Origin: Hyphomicrobiales bacterium
GTDB taxonomy: Bacteria > Pseudomonadota > Alphaproteobacteria > Rhizobiales > Rhizobiaceae
Assembly (NCBI GenBank): GCA_900472485.1
Contig: UCII01000036.1
Coordinates: forward strand, 1 to 64,000
Length of the DNA: 64,000 bases
Reading direction: 5' to 3'
Shown: one piece after another, positions 1 through 8,141 of the stretch
How positions within the stretch are numbered: the stretch's first letter is position 1
Layout of the letters: each line of letters opens with the position of its first letter
Notes under the pieces: generated by a model
Database searches by the model: none
Seen by the model: only the letters and a program-made list of their open reading frames with translations
Told to the model about the DNA's origin: nothing
Position numbers and translations under genes: made by a program

Positions 1-314
1 CCGCCCGCCTCGATGAACTGACGCTTTTTGTAGCTATCTGAAAGAGCCTTAAACTCGGTCAGTTTTCCGGTGGCGTCCGGTGCAGCCTTGAAGCGTTCGA
101 CGCATATGGCTGATGCAAGCTCTCCACGGGCCGTCTTGCCCGCAGCCGTCGCTGCCTGGAGTGAAGATCCGCCGGTCACCCAGCCACCCCAGTTAAAGCC
201 GACGACGATGGTCGCGACCGCCGTCGCCGCACATGCCCACACAAGAATAGTCTTGGAGGGCTGATACGAATTGAAACGCTGGAGTATTGATGTCTTGCTG
301 TTCTGCACGGCCAT
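1..314 (-). CDS. Membrane-anchored hypothetical protein, C-terminus off the window
   Basis: The reading frame is open from an ATG at 314-312 to the window edge, so only the first ~104 residues are seen. A GAGGAGAA ribosome site lies just upstream of the ATG, which fixes the start. Residues ~22-45 form one hydrophobic segment (core IVVGFNWGGWV) after a short basic/polar N-terminus, so a single inner-membrane anchor with the rest outside is likely. The visible soluble part contains one Cys (AICVERF). I do not recognise a family. It is the first gene after groEL on the same strand, 49 bp away, so it could be read from the groESL transcript, but there is no proof of that. Confidence 0.7.
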   Translation of the reverse strand, partial: MAVQNSKTSILQRFNSYQPSKTILVWACAATAVATIVVGFNWGGWVTGGSSLQAATAAGKTARGELASAICVERFKAAPDATGKLTEFKALSDSYKKRQFIEAG

Positions 315-363
315 GGGATTCTCCTCATAGATGGGGGTCACAGATCCAATTTCAGAATAAGCG

Positions 364-1989
364 TTACATCACTCCGCCCATGTCAGGCATGCCGACGCCT
401 GCACCGTCCTTTCTAGGAAGGTCCGCAATCATGACTTCTGTCGTCACGAGAAGGCCGGCAACGGAAGCCGCATTCTGCAGGGCTGTCCGAACCACCTTGA
501 CCGGATCAACTATGCCCATGGCGATCATGTCGCCGTACTCAGACGTCTGGGCATTGTAACCGAAAATGTCGGTGTTACTTTCGAGGATCCGGCCGACCAC
601 GATCGAGCCTTCGTCACCAGCATTGTCGGCAATCTGGCGTACCAGTGACTGCAGGGCCTTGCGGATGATGGTGATGCCGGCATTCTGATCGTCGTTCTCG
701 CCTTTGATATCGAGGACGATCGAGGCGCGCAGCAGAGCCGTCCCACCGCCGGCAACGATGCCTTCTTCGACAGCGGCGCGGGTTGCGTTCAGCGCGTCGT
801 CGATGCGGTCCTTCTTTTCCTTCACTTCGACTTCCGTGGAGCCGCCAACGCGGATCACGGCAACGCCGCCAGCGAGCTTGGCAAGACGTTCCTGCAGCTT
901 TTCACGGTCGTAGTCGGAAGTGGTTTCTTCGATCTGTGCCCTGATCTGGGCAATGCGGCCTTCGATATCGGCCTTGGTGCCCGCACCGTCGACGACGGTG
1001 GTCGCTTCCTTGGTGATCGAGACCTTCTTTGCTCGGCCAAGCATGTCAAGCGTGACGGTTTCCAGCTTGATGCCGAGGTCGTCGGAGATGACCGTGCCGC
1101 CGGTCAGGATGGCGAGATCTTCGAGCATCGCCTTGCGGCGATCGCCGAAGCCCGGAGCCTTGACGGCAGCGATCTTCAGGCCACCGCGCAGCTTGTTGAC
1201 GACAAGCGTCGCAAGGGCTTCGCCTTCGACATCTTCGGAAATGATCAGCAAGGGTTTGCCGGCCTGGACGACAGCTTCGAGGATTGGCAGCATAGCTTGA
1301 AGATTGGAAAGCTTCTTCTCGTGCAGCAGCACATAGGCATCGTCCAGCTCAGCGACCATCTTTTCGGCATTGGTGACGAAATAGGGTGACAGGTAGCCGC
1401 GGTCGAACTGCATGCCTTCGACGACCTCGAGTTCGGTCTCAGCGGTTTTGGCTTCTTCGACGGTGATCACACCCTCATTGCCGACCTTCTGCATCGCATC
1501 GGCGATATATTGACCGATTTCCTTTTCGCCATTCGCCGAAATAGTACCAACCTGGGCGATTTCCTCCGACGTATTGATCTTTTTGGCCTTGGCCAGCAGG
1601 TCCTTGACGACGGCTGCGACGGCAAGGTCGATGCCGCGCTTCAGATCCATCGGGTTCATGCCGGCAGCAACGGCCTTGCCGCCTTCGCGAACGATAGCTT
1701 GAGCAAGAACGGTTGCAGTGGTCGTGCCGTCGCCGGCAACATCGTTGGTTTTTGATGCCACTTCGCGCACCATCTGAGCGCCCATGTTCTCGAGTTTGTC
1801 GTCGAGTTCGATTTCCTTGGCGACGGTGACGCCGTCCTTGGTAATGCGCGGCGCGCCGTAGGACTTGTCGATCACCACGTTGCGGCCCTTGGGGCCCAGC
1901 GTGACCTTGACCGCGTCAGCAAGAATATCGACGCCGCGCAGCAGCTTTTCGCGTGCCTCACGACCGAATATGATTTGTTTGGCAGACAT
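364..1989 (-). CDS. groEL: Chaperonin GroEL (60 kDa)
   Basis: 541 residues, the full family length, starting MSAKQIIFGREAREKLL. The ATP-binding signature GDGTTTATVLAQ and the GAGVGMPDMGG tail are present. GroEL forms the 14-subunit double ring that, with GroES, folds cytosolic proteins using ATP. The usual Gly-Met repeat tail is short and ends in GGVM rather than a long GGM run. The gene follows groES with a 65-bp gap and the same strand, so they form one operon controlled by the CIRCE element at 2406-2432. Rhizobia commonly have several groEL copies; the copy on this accessory-rich segment may be a secondary one (inference). Confidence 0.98.
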   Translation of the reverse strand: MSAKQIIFGREAREKLLRGVDILADAVKVTLGPKGRNVVIDKSYGAPRITKDGVTVAKEIELDDKLENMGAQMVREVASKTNDVAGDGTTTATVLAQAIVREGGKAVAAGMNPMDLKRGIDLAVAAVVKDLLAKAKKINTSEEIAQVGTISANGEKEIGQYIADAMQKVGNEGVITVEEAKTAETELEVVEGMQFDRGYLSPYFVTNAEKMVAELDDAYVLLHEKKLSNLQAMLPILEAVVQAGKPLLIISEDVEGEALATLVVNKLRGGLKIAAVKAPGFGDRRKAMLEDLAILTGGTVISDDLGIKLETVTLDMLGRAKKVSITKEATTVVDGAGTKADIEGRIAQIRAQIEETTSDYDREKLQERLAKLAGGVAVIRVGGSTEVEVKEKKDRIDDALNATRAAVEEGIVAGGGTALLRASIVLDIKGENDDQNAGITIIRKALQSLVRQIADNAGDEGSIVVGRILESNTDIFGYNAQTSEYGDMIAMGIVDPVKVVRTALQNAASVAGLLVTTEVMIADLPRKDGAGVGMPDMGGVM

Positions 1990-2054
1990 TGAAAAACTCC
2001 CGGGCTCTTCGCCCTGTGGACTTCATTAAAACGAGAAAACAATGTGATCGGAAG

Positions 2055-2351
2055 TCAGGCGATCACGCCCATGACGTCAGCTTCCTTCATGATCAACAGA
2101 TCCTCGCCGTTGAACTTGATCTCGGTGCCGGACCACTTGCCGAACATGATGCGGTCGCCGACTTTCACGTCCGGCGGGTTGAGATTGCCACTTTCGTCGC
2201 GGATACCTGAGCCAACGGCGACGATTTCGCCTTCGGCTGGTTTTTCCTTGGCGGTGTCCGGAATGATAATCCCGCCCTTGGTCTTACCTTCGGCTTCGAT
2301 ACGACGCACGACGACCCGGTCGTGCAACGGCCGGAAAACGGTAGTTAACAT
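2055..2351 (-). CDS. groES: Co-chaperonin GroES (10 kDa)
   Basis: 98 residues with the family start FRPLHDRVVVRR, the mobile-loop region EGKTKGGIIIPDTAKEKP and the C-terminal strand EDLLIMKEADVMGVI. GroES forms the seven-subunit lid of GroEL. It is the first gene of the groES-groEL operon. The start ATG at 2351-2349 gives MLTTVFRPLHD, two or three residues longer than the usual N-terminus; no better in-frame start is seen. Confidence 0.97.
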   Translation of the reverse strand: MLTTVFRPLHDRVVVRRIEAEGKTKGGIIIPDTAKEKPAEGEIVAVGSGIRDESGNLNPPDVKVGDRIMFGKWSGTEIKFNGEDLLIMKEADVMGVIA

Positions 2352-2405
2352 TTTTGGGATCCTTCGACGGGAGCGAAACCCAATGGCCGCTCCCGATAAT
2401 GTACG

Positions 2406-2432
2406 TTAGCAGTCTAATGGTACGAGTGCTAG
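2406..2432 (-). promoter_or_regulatory. CIRCE operator (HrcA site) of groESL
   Basis: On the minus strand this reads CTAGCACTC, nine bases, GACTGCTAA. The CIRCE consensus is TTAGCACTC-N9-GAGTGCTAA, so there are two mismatches and the spacer is exact. It lies 55 bp upstream of the groES start, the usual place. HrcA would bind it and repress the operon until heat shock (family knowledge). Confidence 0.9.
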
Positions 2433-2771
2433 AGAATTCGTATGTGGCGGCCAGCCGAAAGGGATTAAACGCCTGGGGCGACTGAACACGATGAATTAAT
2501 CCCTACTAAAAGCGCGACGAAGAAGGCCGCCTACTCTCAATGGACGGATCGTAATGAACGCCGCTTGCAAAAGCGGAAGCGGCGACAGCGATAGCAGGAC
2601 GGCGCGGTCGAGTGGCCACCCGACGATTGATTGCGAATGGCGGTGAGTAGACCGCCGGCTGGGTAAAGGCCGGGACGGCAGGCAGACCGTAGCCGTTGGT
2701 AGAGCGCCGCCGCGGGTGCCTAGCAAAAAGATTGAGCGCCCGAGCCGATCCCCGTCTTTCATGCTGACGAG
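2433..2771. other. Non-coding gap between groESL operator and response regulator
   Basis: About 340 bases with no convincing gene. The only long frame (2496-2762, minus) is Arg/Pro-rich, lacks a ribosome site and has no recognisable features. The groESL promoter should lie at the left edge, next to the CIRCE element. Confidence 0.5.
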
Positions 2772-3212
2772 CTATTGGCGAATCCCGCTCTTGGCAGCAT
2801 CGTTCAGCAGAGTGGTCAATCCCGTGACGAGCTGCGCATGGACGAAAGGCTTCTGAAGCATCACGCTATTCGGAACGCCTTGAGCTGCCCATCCCTTGGC
2901 GCTGTCCCCGGTCATATAGATCACTGGCATGATCGGTTTCAATTCCCGCGCCCGTCGCGCCAAATCCCAACCATCCGTTTTTCCTGGCATCCTTACGTCG
3001 GTTATAAGGGCACAAAAGCGAGCCGAGTCCTCTTCCAAAGCAAGGATAGCCTCGTCCGCGTTCGGTAATGAAATATGCTCGAAGCCCGCTTCGGTCATGA
3101 CGTCTTCGAGGGTTGCCTGAATCAGGAATTCATCTTCAGCAATGAGAACAAGCAGCTTGCTTCCGTCTGTGCTGATGATGTTCTGAGATGTCTCGACGGA
3201 ATCATCGACCAT
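2772..3212 (-). CDS. Single-domain response regulator (receiver only)
   Basis: From the ATG at 3212 the protein has 146 residues and one receiver domain: the acidic pair in VLIAEDEFLI, the phospho-acceptor Asp in ALITDVRMPG, the Thr in VIYMTGDS and the Lys in MLQKPF are all there. No output domain follows, so it acts like a CheY/FixJ-type stand-alone receiver. The frame stays open upstream to 3509, but AGGA stands 7 bases before the 3212 ATG and the upstream part has no domain, so the short form is preferred. The partner histidine kinase is not in the window. Confidence 0.85.
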   Translation of the reverse strand: MVDDSVETSQNIISTDGSKLLVLIAEDEFLIQATLEDVMTEAGFEHISLPNADEAILALEEDSARFCALITDVRMPGKTDGWDLARRARELKPIMPVIYMTGDSAKGWAAQGVPNSVMLQKPFVHAQLVTGLTTLLNDAAKSGIRQ

Positions 3213-3519
3213 GAGCACGTCCTGCATTGGCAGGCGGGAGCTCGCAGCCCTCAGCCGCCAGCGCCTACGAATTCGTTTGCTGACGATGACGAACACATAG
3301 AGCTTTGATGTGATAAGTCCATCCTCAATCCTAACGAGCTTAAGGATATTGGGTAGGGCATTAGGCAGCGTCCCGACCCGCGCATTCTCCAGGCACCCGT
3401 ACTCGGCCTGCGCGGGTGAACAGGGGTGATGCTCACGTAGAAGGGGACCGATGGTTCTCGTCCCTTCGAGATCGAGAAGCGCCACAACGTGACAATTGAG
3501 CCACCTCAATCCGATCGTA

Positions 3520-4410
3520 CTATAGCCGCGCGACTGAAGCCGGGTCGACCATTTTGACTTCTACAGCCACGTCCATCGACAGGAAGGCGTCCGTCGCGCC
3601 GATGAAACTACCTGAAATCGGAACGACCTGGGCGATGTCGCGGCTCACAGCAACCGGGATCAGGTTGGCGCCGCCCATGCTGCGGTTCGTCGGATCGAAT
3701 GTGATCCAGCCAGCGCCCGGAACGAATACTTCAACCCAGGCATGCGTTGATCCATGGTTGGTCGACCCAGTGAGTGAACTGTCCGGATTGAACAGATAGC
3801 CTGAGACGATCCGGGCGCCGAAGCCCAGGCTGCGCGCCGCCTCCACGAACAATACGGCAAAATCCCTACAAGAGCCCCACCCCCGATCGAGGGTGCTAAG
3901 CGGCGTCTGCGTGCCTTCCTCGTCCCGGCTTTGATAGGAGATAGAGGACGCGATGCCTAGACCGATATCCTTGAGGAGGGAAAGCGTATCCGTCACCCTT
4001 CCGGCGACGAATCCGCGCGCCCAGATCGCAAGCCGCTGCTCCACATCGTCATACTGCTGAACGGTCAGCGCTCCGAGGTCAGTCCAGTCGTTGTCGGGGT
4101 AGAGGAAAGGATAATTGATTGCCGACGCCGCAATTCCGAAGACGGGCCATGCAGACGCCGTCAAATCCACGGTCGCCGAACTGTCCACAACAAGGCTGTC
4201 GCTGGGTGTCTGGAATGTCGCTGAAGCGATCGCATTGCCGAATACGTCGTGCGACCAGCTCAGCTCAGCCTCGGGGGAAATGGAAATCTCATGGTTCAGC
4301 AGCCTGAGCTCGCGGCCTTCACGTGGCCTGAGCATAAGGCGGTGCGGCGACAGCGTCACCTTCTCTCGAAAAGTGTAAGTCGTACGATGATGGATTTTGA
4401 GCATCGGCAT
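3520..4410 (-). CDS. Transglutaminase-like cysteine protease-fold protein
   Basis: An N-terminal beta domain (IHHRTTYTFREKVTLSPHRL, typical of bacterial transglutaminase-like N-termini) is followed by a transglutaminase core. Counting from the ATG at 4410, the catalytic triad is Cys181 (GWGSCRDFA), His223 (STHAWVEV) and Asp239 (ITFDPTN). No signal peptide is seen, so it is likely cytosolic. Such proteins often act as amidases or peptidases on isopeptide or gamma-glutamyl bonds; the substrate is unknown. A second ATG at 4404 is equally possible; the frame extends to 4485 without a better start. A degenerate duplicate of its 5' end lies just upstream (4503-4779). Confidence 0.85.
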   Translation of the reverse strand: MPMLKIHHRTTYTFREKVTLSPHRLMLRPREGRELRLLNHEISISPEAELSWSHDVFGNAIASATFQTPSDSLVVDSSATVDLTASAWPVFGIAASAINYPFLYPDNDWTDLGALTVQQYDDVEQRLAIWARGFVAGRVTDTLSLLKDIGLGIASSISYQSRDEEGTQTPLSTLDRGWGSCRDFAVLFVEAARSLGFGARIVSGYLFNPDSSLTGSTNHGSTHAWVEVFVPGAGWITFDPTNRSMGGANLIPVAVSRDIAQVVPISGSFIGATDAFLSMDVAVEVKMVDPASVARL

Positions 4411-4502
4411 AGCAACGGACCCTAAAAGCTGATGGTGAGGCCGCTGCCCCTGAGACAGGGCAAAGGCGAATTTTCCGCGCGCCACACCGGCTCATCAACG
4501 TA

Positions 4503-4779
4503 TCAGTCTCGGAGTCTGAAGCGCACTGTGCCGTCGCCTCGATCGTCCCGACCGCCGGCGTTGTGCACCGCGCTCGGCTTTGCACAATCGATTGCATTTC
4601 TGAAGACGTCCGTCGCCCGGCCTATACGGCCCTTTCGTGAAAACGCGATGTCGTGAGTGTAGAGCAGGAGTTCCAGGCCCTCACGAGAACGTAACACCAG
4701 CAACACGAGATGATGGGGAAAGCTGAACCGGGAAGCGATAGCTGTAAGTCGTGCGGTGTCGTATGGGACGCTTCGGCAT
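4503..4779 (-). pseudogene. Decayed 5' copy of the transglutaminase-like gene
   Basis: From the ATG at 4779 the frame reads MPKRPIRHRTTYSYRF and then LSP, matching the intact neighbour (MPMLKIHHRTTYTFR...LSPHR). The similarity then continues in another frame as HHLVLLVLRSREGLELLL and DVFRNAI, matching HRLMLRPREGRELRLL and DVFGNAI of the neighbour. A frameshift therefore lies near 4710-4718, and the copy ends at a stop at 4503 with no catalytic core. It is a truncated tandem duplicate or the remnant of a second paralogue. Confidence 0.75.
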
Positions 4780-4913
4780 GCCCTCTGCTTGCCAGCGCGG
4801 CGCGAGTGCAAACCAATCCACTCTATCAGACCTGAGCTGGCGAAACGCCCGCGGCTCTGCATTGTCCGTTGCCGAGCTCCGGGACTCATCACAAGACCCG
4901 ATTGCCCTTCGGA

Positions 4914-5363
4914 TCAGTCGTCGCTGATCGATGGGAGATGCAGCTTGATCTCACGGCGCTGCTTTTCGTCCAGAGGCTCGATATGCTCCTTCCAGAAGGA
5001 TGATGCCATGGCTGGTTCATCGTCCCACTTTCGCGTGCTGACGATGTTGTCGTCGACTTTCACTCGCCGACGCCCGCCGAGGCGCAGGTACTCCTCCGCC
5101 AGCCGCAGGGATGGCATCTCAGCATCTTCGCGAATGCCGGTATCTTCGCTGTTTTTATTCTTCTCCAGGAACACGACCAGCGCCTCACGCTCGGGACCGA
5201 ACGGCCGCTGGTTGAGGAAAGCATCGACCGACGAACTTGTCTCGTGGCCGCCAGAGGATGCGTTCCCCCGGTGGAGGACGAAAAGCCTGCTGGTCGCAGC
5301 GTCCTTTCCCACGAACCACTTGTCTCCATTCGAACTCGAAGCAAATTCTTGCAGATCGGTCAT
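4914..5363 (-). CDS. Hypothetical protein, 149 aa
   Basis: The ATG at 5363 has AGAGGA seven bases upstream; the frame is open to 5411 but that part has no ribosome site. The product starts MTDLQEFASSSNGDKWF, is charged, has no membrane segment or signal peptide, and carries a C-terminal region rich in Lys/Glu (EPLDEKQRREIKLHL). I do not recognise a family. It stands alone between the decayed transglutaminase copy and the first small-gene block. Confidence 0.7.
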   Translation of the reverse strand: MTDLQEFASSSNGDKWFVGKDAATSRLFVLHRGNASSGGHETSSSVDAFLNQRPFGPEREALVVFLEKNKNSEDTGIREDAEMPSLRLAEEYLRLGGRRRVKVDDNIVSTRKWDDEPAMASSFWKEHIEPLDEKQRREIKLHLPSISDD

Positions 5364-5386
5364 GTCGTAGTCCTCTTTTTCAGCTG

Positions 5387-5761
5387 TTAATTCAGGGGAC
5401 ACAGAAAGCAACGGACTATCGGATCAGCCTGGTCGCGACGGTCATCCTGGATCTTTGAGTGTCGCAGATCGAGGCATATGCCGGCGTCCCAAGAGTCCGT
5501 CAGACCTGTAGCCAGTAAGCCGAGCCGACGTGAAAGCGGGTAGCCTGGCGCGTCATAGAGCGCTCGAATCTGGTTCTGATCAAAACGCGCCTCGTCGATC
5601 TCCAACATAGAGCCACGCCGCTGACTTTCTGGCATGTATTCTATCGCGAAACGGAGGGCTTCGGCAGCTGTCTCGAACCGCCGATAGCGAGGGCCGCTTG
5701 TTCCAGCTTTCGACTTGCCGGCGTAAAGTCCAGCTCCGCCCGTATAATCGAACCGGGTCAC
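5387..5761 (-). CDS. Small hypothetical protein of the duplicated block (copy 1), altered C-terminus
   Basis: The GTG start at 5761 overlaps the stop of the upstream gene by four bases (GTGA), implying translational coupling. The first ~80 residues (TRFDYTGGAGLYAGK, RYRRFETAAEALRFA, DEARFDQNQIRALYD) match the copy at 26869-27114. That copy stops right after PLSRR-TK, whereas this one runs on for ~43 unrelated residues, so copy 1 has probably lost its native stop by an indel. Function unknown; the conserved pattern looks like a small stress-associated protein of rhizobia. Confidence 0.65.
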   Translation of the reverse strand: MTRFDYTGGAGLYAGKSKAGTSGPRYRRFETAAEALRFAIEYMPESQRRGSMLEIDEARFDQNQIRALYDAPGYPLSRRLGLLATGLTDSWDAGICLDLRHSKIQDDRRDQADPIVRCFLCPLN

Positions 5762-5961
5762 ATTTGAGCCCTCGCGGTTGCGACAGGATGACGGAGGCGA
5801 CGGACGGCATCTCGGACGGTTCGTTCGCTATCGCGCAGTTGGCGCTGGCGCAGCTGCATCCCTTTTCGAAGGTTTAAGAGCTTTTCGGCACTGGAACCGG
5901 CTTCGGCGGCAGGTGCACGAAACAGCCCTTCTGCGGATTTTCGGGTGGTGTAGCTTGTCAT
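5758..5961 (-). CDS. Small hypothetical protein of the duplicated block (copy 1)
   Basis: 67 residues, MTSYTTRKSAEGLFRAPA..., with a predicted helical middle (SSAEKLLNLRKGMQLRQRQL) rich in Arg and Gln. It matches the protein at 27111-27317 over its length. Its stop overlaps the start of the next gene by four bases. No known domain; a short helical protein is all that can be said. Confidence 0.65.
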   Translation of the reverse strand: MTSYTTRKSAEGLFRAPAAEAGSSAEKLLNLRKGMQLRQRQLRDSERTVRDAVRRLRHPVATARAQM

Positions 5962-6026
5962 TTTGTCCTCGAAGAATGAGCGCGTTATCGCGCCCTTTGC
6001 GATGGTATTGGCGTGACAACGACGAG

Positions 6027-6164
6027 CTATTTCTTGCTGACACTCGCGGTGTGGCCGCCCGTGAGCTTGACCTGCGAGCCAGAGGGCGCGGGTGTCACTG
6101 TTGCGGTCTTGTCTTTTTTCGGTTTACGGATTTCGCGGTTGCTGCGCGTTTGGCCTTTGGCCAT
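6027..6164 (-). CDS. 45-aa basic small protein (copy 1)
   Basis: From the ATG at 6164: MAKGQTRSNREIRKPKKDKT and then TATVTPAPSGSQ...SVSKK. It is Lys/Arg-rich in the first half, Pro/Ser/Thr-rich in the second and likely disordered. An almost identical protein is encoded at 27386-27523 in the second block; changes between copies are mostly conservative, which supports real coding. Short basic proteins of this kind are common in rhizobia, function unknown. Confidence 0.65.
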   Translation of the reverse strand: MAKGQTRSNREIRKPKKDKTATVTPAPSGSQVKLTGGHTASVSKK

Positions 6165-6245
6165 GGGTTTATCCTTCGGCGCCTAAATGTCGGCGCTGTT
6201 TGAGCTGGAGTGATTTGGGTCCGCGTTTGTCTCGAAGCAAATTTG

Positions 6246-6470
6246 CTAAACTGGGAGGAGCGTCCTGCCTTGAAGTATCGTCCGCATGCGGGTTCCGTCG
6301 ATGCCGAAATTTAGAAAGGCACTCATCGCCGCCAGGGGCAGGTTTCGCTGAGCGGCTCGGGTGGCCGCGGTCTCGAGAAGCGCGCGAAGGGTCGCTTGTT
6401 CATGATATCCGAATGGACTCGAACGAGCCAGATTTTGTGAAACGTAGCCGGAATACTCGTTGGAAGACAT
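6246..6470 (-). CDS. Small hypothetical protein of the duplicated block (copy 1)
   Basis: 74 residues from an ATG preceded by AGGAGG at good spacing. The core GYHEQATLRALLETAATR is shared with the copy at 27606-27833. No recognised domain, no membrane segment. It is separated from the cold-shock gene upstream by ~300 bp of conserved non-coding DNA and may be cotranscribed with the three small genes downstream. Confidence 0.7.
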   Translation of the reverse strand: MSSNEYSGYVSQNLARSSPFGYHEQATLRALLETAATRAAQRNLPLAAMSAFLNFGIDGTRMRTILQGRTLLPV

Positions 6471-6680
6471 CGTGTCCTCCTCTCGTTTTGGTCAGGCCGT
6501 CGGAAAGACAGCGATGCCTATGATGCGGCTATTGCGTCTGCCACATGCCTGCCTCGCCGTTTGGGCAGGCTATTGTCATTTCTGCCTGCGATGCCGCTCA
6601 GGCCGGATGTTGCAGCGGTCGAAACCGGACCCGTCCTTGCGGACGCTTCGGAGATTAAATTGCCAATCTCTGTGGCGAGA

Positions 6681-6709
6681 AAAACAAAAGGCCGGGCATG
6701 AACCCGACC
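6681..6709 (-). terminator. Rho-independent terminator after cold-shock gene copy 1
   Basis: On the minus strand GGTCGGG, a six-base loop, CCCGGCC and then TTTTGTTTTT. The same stem and T-run follow the other two cold-shock copies (23116-23143 and 28091-28119). Confidence 0.85.
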
Positions 6710-6769
6710 TCTCACAGTCATTCAGCTTTGCTGCCAGTACATCCGTGGTCAGCGGTGCGAATGACCTTA

Positions 6770-6979
6770 TTACGCCGCTTGAAGGTTGTCGGCAGAACTC
6801 TTGCCGGACTTGCGGTCCTGGACAATGTCATAAGTGATCTTCTGACCATCCGAGAGCGAACGCATGCCGGCGCGCTCGACGGCAGACACGTGCACGAACA
6901 CATCCGTGCTGCCATTGTCAGGCTGAATGAAGCCGAAGCCTTTGGTGGAGTTAAACCACTTTACAGTACCAGTGTTCAT
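6770..6979 (-). CDS. Cold-shock protein (CspA family), copy 1
   Basis: 69 residues, MNTGTVKWFNSTKGFGFIQP, with both RNA-binding motifs (KGFGFI and DVFVHVS). Single CSD beta-barrel RNA chaperone, cytosolic. AAAGGAAATCGTT precedes the start. It is nearly identical to the copy at 28180-28389 and related to 22845-23054; all three share promoter, long leader and terminator, so they probably respond to the same signal. Confidence 0.95.
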   Translation of the reverse strand: MNTGTVKWFNSTKGFGFIQPDNGSTDVFVHVSAVERAGMRSLSDGQKITYDIVQDRKSGKSSADNLQAA

Positions 6980-7137
6980 AACGATTTCCTTTCAAAGCAA
7001 TCGTTGTGGTTCCCGCGATGCCTAGCGGGATAAGATCGATTATTTGAGAGGAAATCCAACGGGAGCATAAAGCTCTAGAACGACGTCACAAGCATTGGTC
7101 GATAATGAACATATAAGCTCAATTTTTGGTTTTGCAA
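6980..7137 (-). promoter_or_regulatory. Cold-shock promoter and ~125-nt leader, copy 1
   Basis: On the minus strand TTGCAA (7137-7132), 16 bases, TATATG (7115-7110) form a likely sigma-70 promoter. The leader down to the start codon is conserved with the copies at 28390-28547 and 22686-22844, including GGATTTCCTCTCAAATAATC and GCGGGAACCA. Long conserved leaders of csp genes usually act as RNA thermosensors or stability elements (family knowledge). Confidence 0.7.
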
Positions 7138-7167
7138 TACCTGTCTCGTTTTTGTTCTAAGCTCCTG

Positions 7168-7997
7168 CTATCTTGGTCGTATCGAACCTGTGTCGCGCAA
7201 CCAGCCTCGCGTGCGGTCGACAAAATTCCGGCCTCCAGCATGAACGGCCCTGCATTTCCAAAGGAGCTTTCGCTGTGAGTGGCAAGGGTACACCGTGAGC
7301 CATGCCCTTGATGAGATTGATCTCGATGACGGGTTGCCGCGCTCACTGAGCCAGATCTCACGACTATCGCCATTGATGGACTCGATCACATCCGGTGCGT
7401 CGGAGACCTGGCGCACGCTGGCCCACTGATGGACATTTGGTCGGCATTGACTGGCTTTACCCTCTGATCGTGTGATCCATGCCAGATGGAGATGCCTGGG
7501 TTTGCCCCCAGCTGGACGCTGCGGTCGTGAGGGCCAATTGCATCTGGCTGACGCTCCGGGCATTATGGCGTCGCATCCGCTCAGAGGCCTGCCCCACTCC
7601 GAGGTCCCATAGGGAAGCCCGCCAATGATTGTGCCGCCCGCGAATACTTCGGGCGGTTCGCCAGGATGACGTTCGCCACCGCGCCTCCGGCCGACAGTCC
7701 GGCAAGGAAGGTCCGGCCGTGATTTAATCCCGTGCGTCTCGACGAGCCCGATCATTTCACGGATTAAAGAGCCTCGACCGCATCGTGCCGGATATCGCCT
7801 GGCTCAAACCAGTTGAAACACAGGTTGGCGTTGTTCCCCCGCTGCTGCTCCGGAAACAGGACCCTAAATCCTTTTTCCTGCCAGGTTCGACCAACCAGAT
7901 CCACGGTCATGGGGCGCCGCTTTCTGCGCGCATCCGTGCAGTTGGGAGCAATGATGGTCGGCAGGTAAGCCAGCACTTCAGCACGCCGGGTTCGCAC
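7168..7997 (-). pseudogene. Shattered PHB-depolymerase-like esterase (LpqC family)
   Basis: Pieces of one alpha/beta-hydrolase are spread over all three minus frames in the right order: LFPEQQRGNNANLCFNWFEP (about 7880-7795), the nucleophile elbow FLAGLSAGGAVANVILA (about 7710-7660), EVFAGGTIIGGLPYGT (about 7650-7600), ISIWHGSHDQRVKPVNAD (about 7490-7430) and GNAGPFMLEAGI near the end. That is the pattern of the LpqC/PHB depolymerase family. At least four frame changes and an in-frame stop show the gene is dead. No signal peptide remnant is visible. Confidence 0.85.
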
Positions 7998-8141
7998 CGA
8001 GGTTTTTCAGGTCGATCAACTGGCCCAATTTATGTGCGCATCCGTTTCTTTTGCCCGTCGCGGGCACCAGTTCGTATATGGGTAGGAATGCTGCACTGCA
8101 CAATTTTTTGCTATGGTATTCTGATCTATGTAGGGAAGATC

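Larger units (their letters stand above)
5507..7205 (-). repeat. Segmental duplication, copy 1 (small genes + cold-shock gene)
   Basis: Five genes in the same order and strand recur at 26869-28615: two overlapping small genes, the 45-aa basic protein, the HEQATLRALLET protein and the cold-shock gene with leader and terminator. The non-coding parts are also similar, so this is a duplicated DNA block, not just gene-family members. Boundaries are approximate, read by eye. Confidence 0.8.

Noticed and set aside
2496..2762. 88-residue frame on the minus strand
   Set aside because: Arg/Pro-rich, no ribosome site, no family features; lies in the groESL upstream gap.
3213..3509. N-terminal extension of the response regulator
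   Set aside because: No domain in the extension, and AGGA stands before the inner ATG at 3212.
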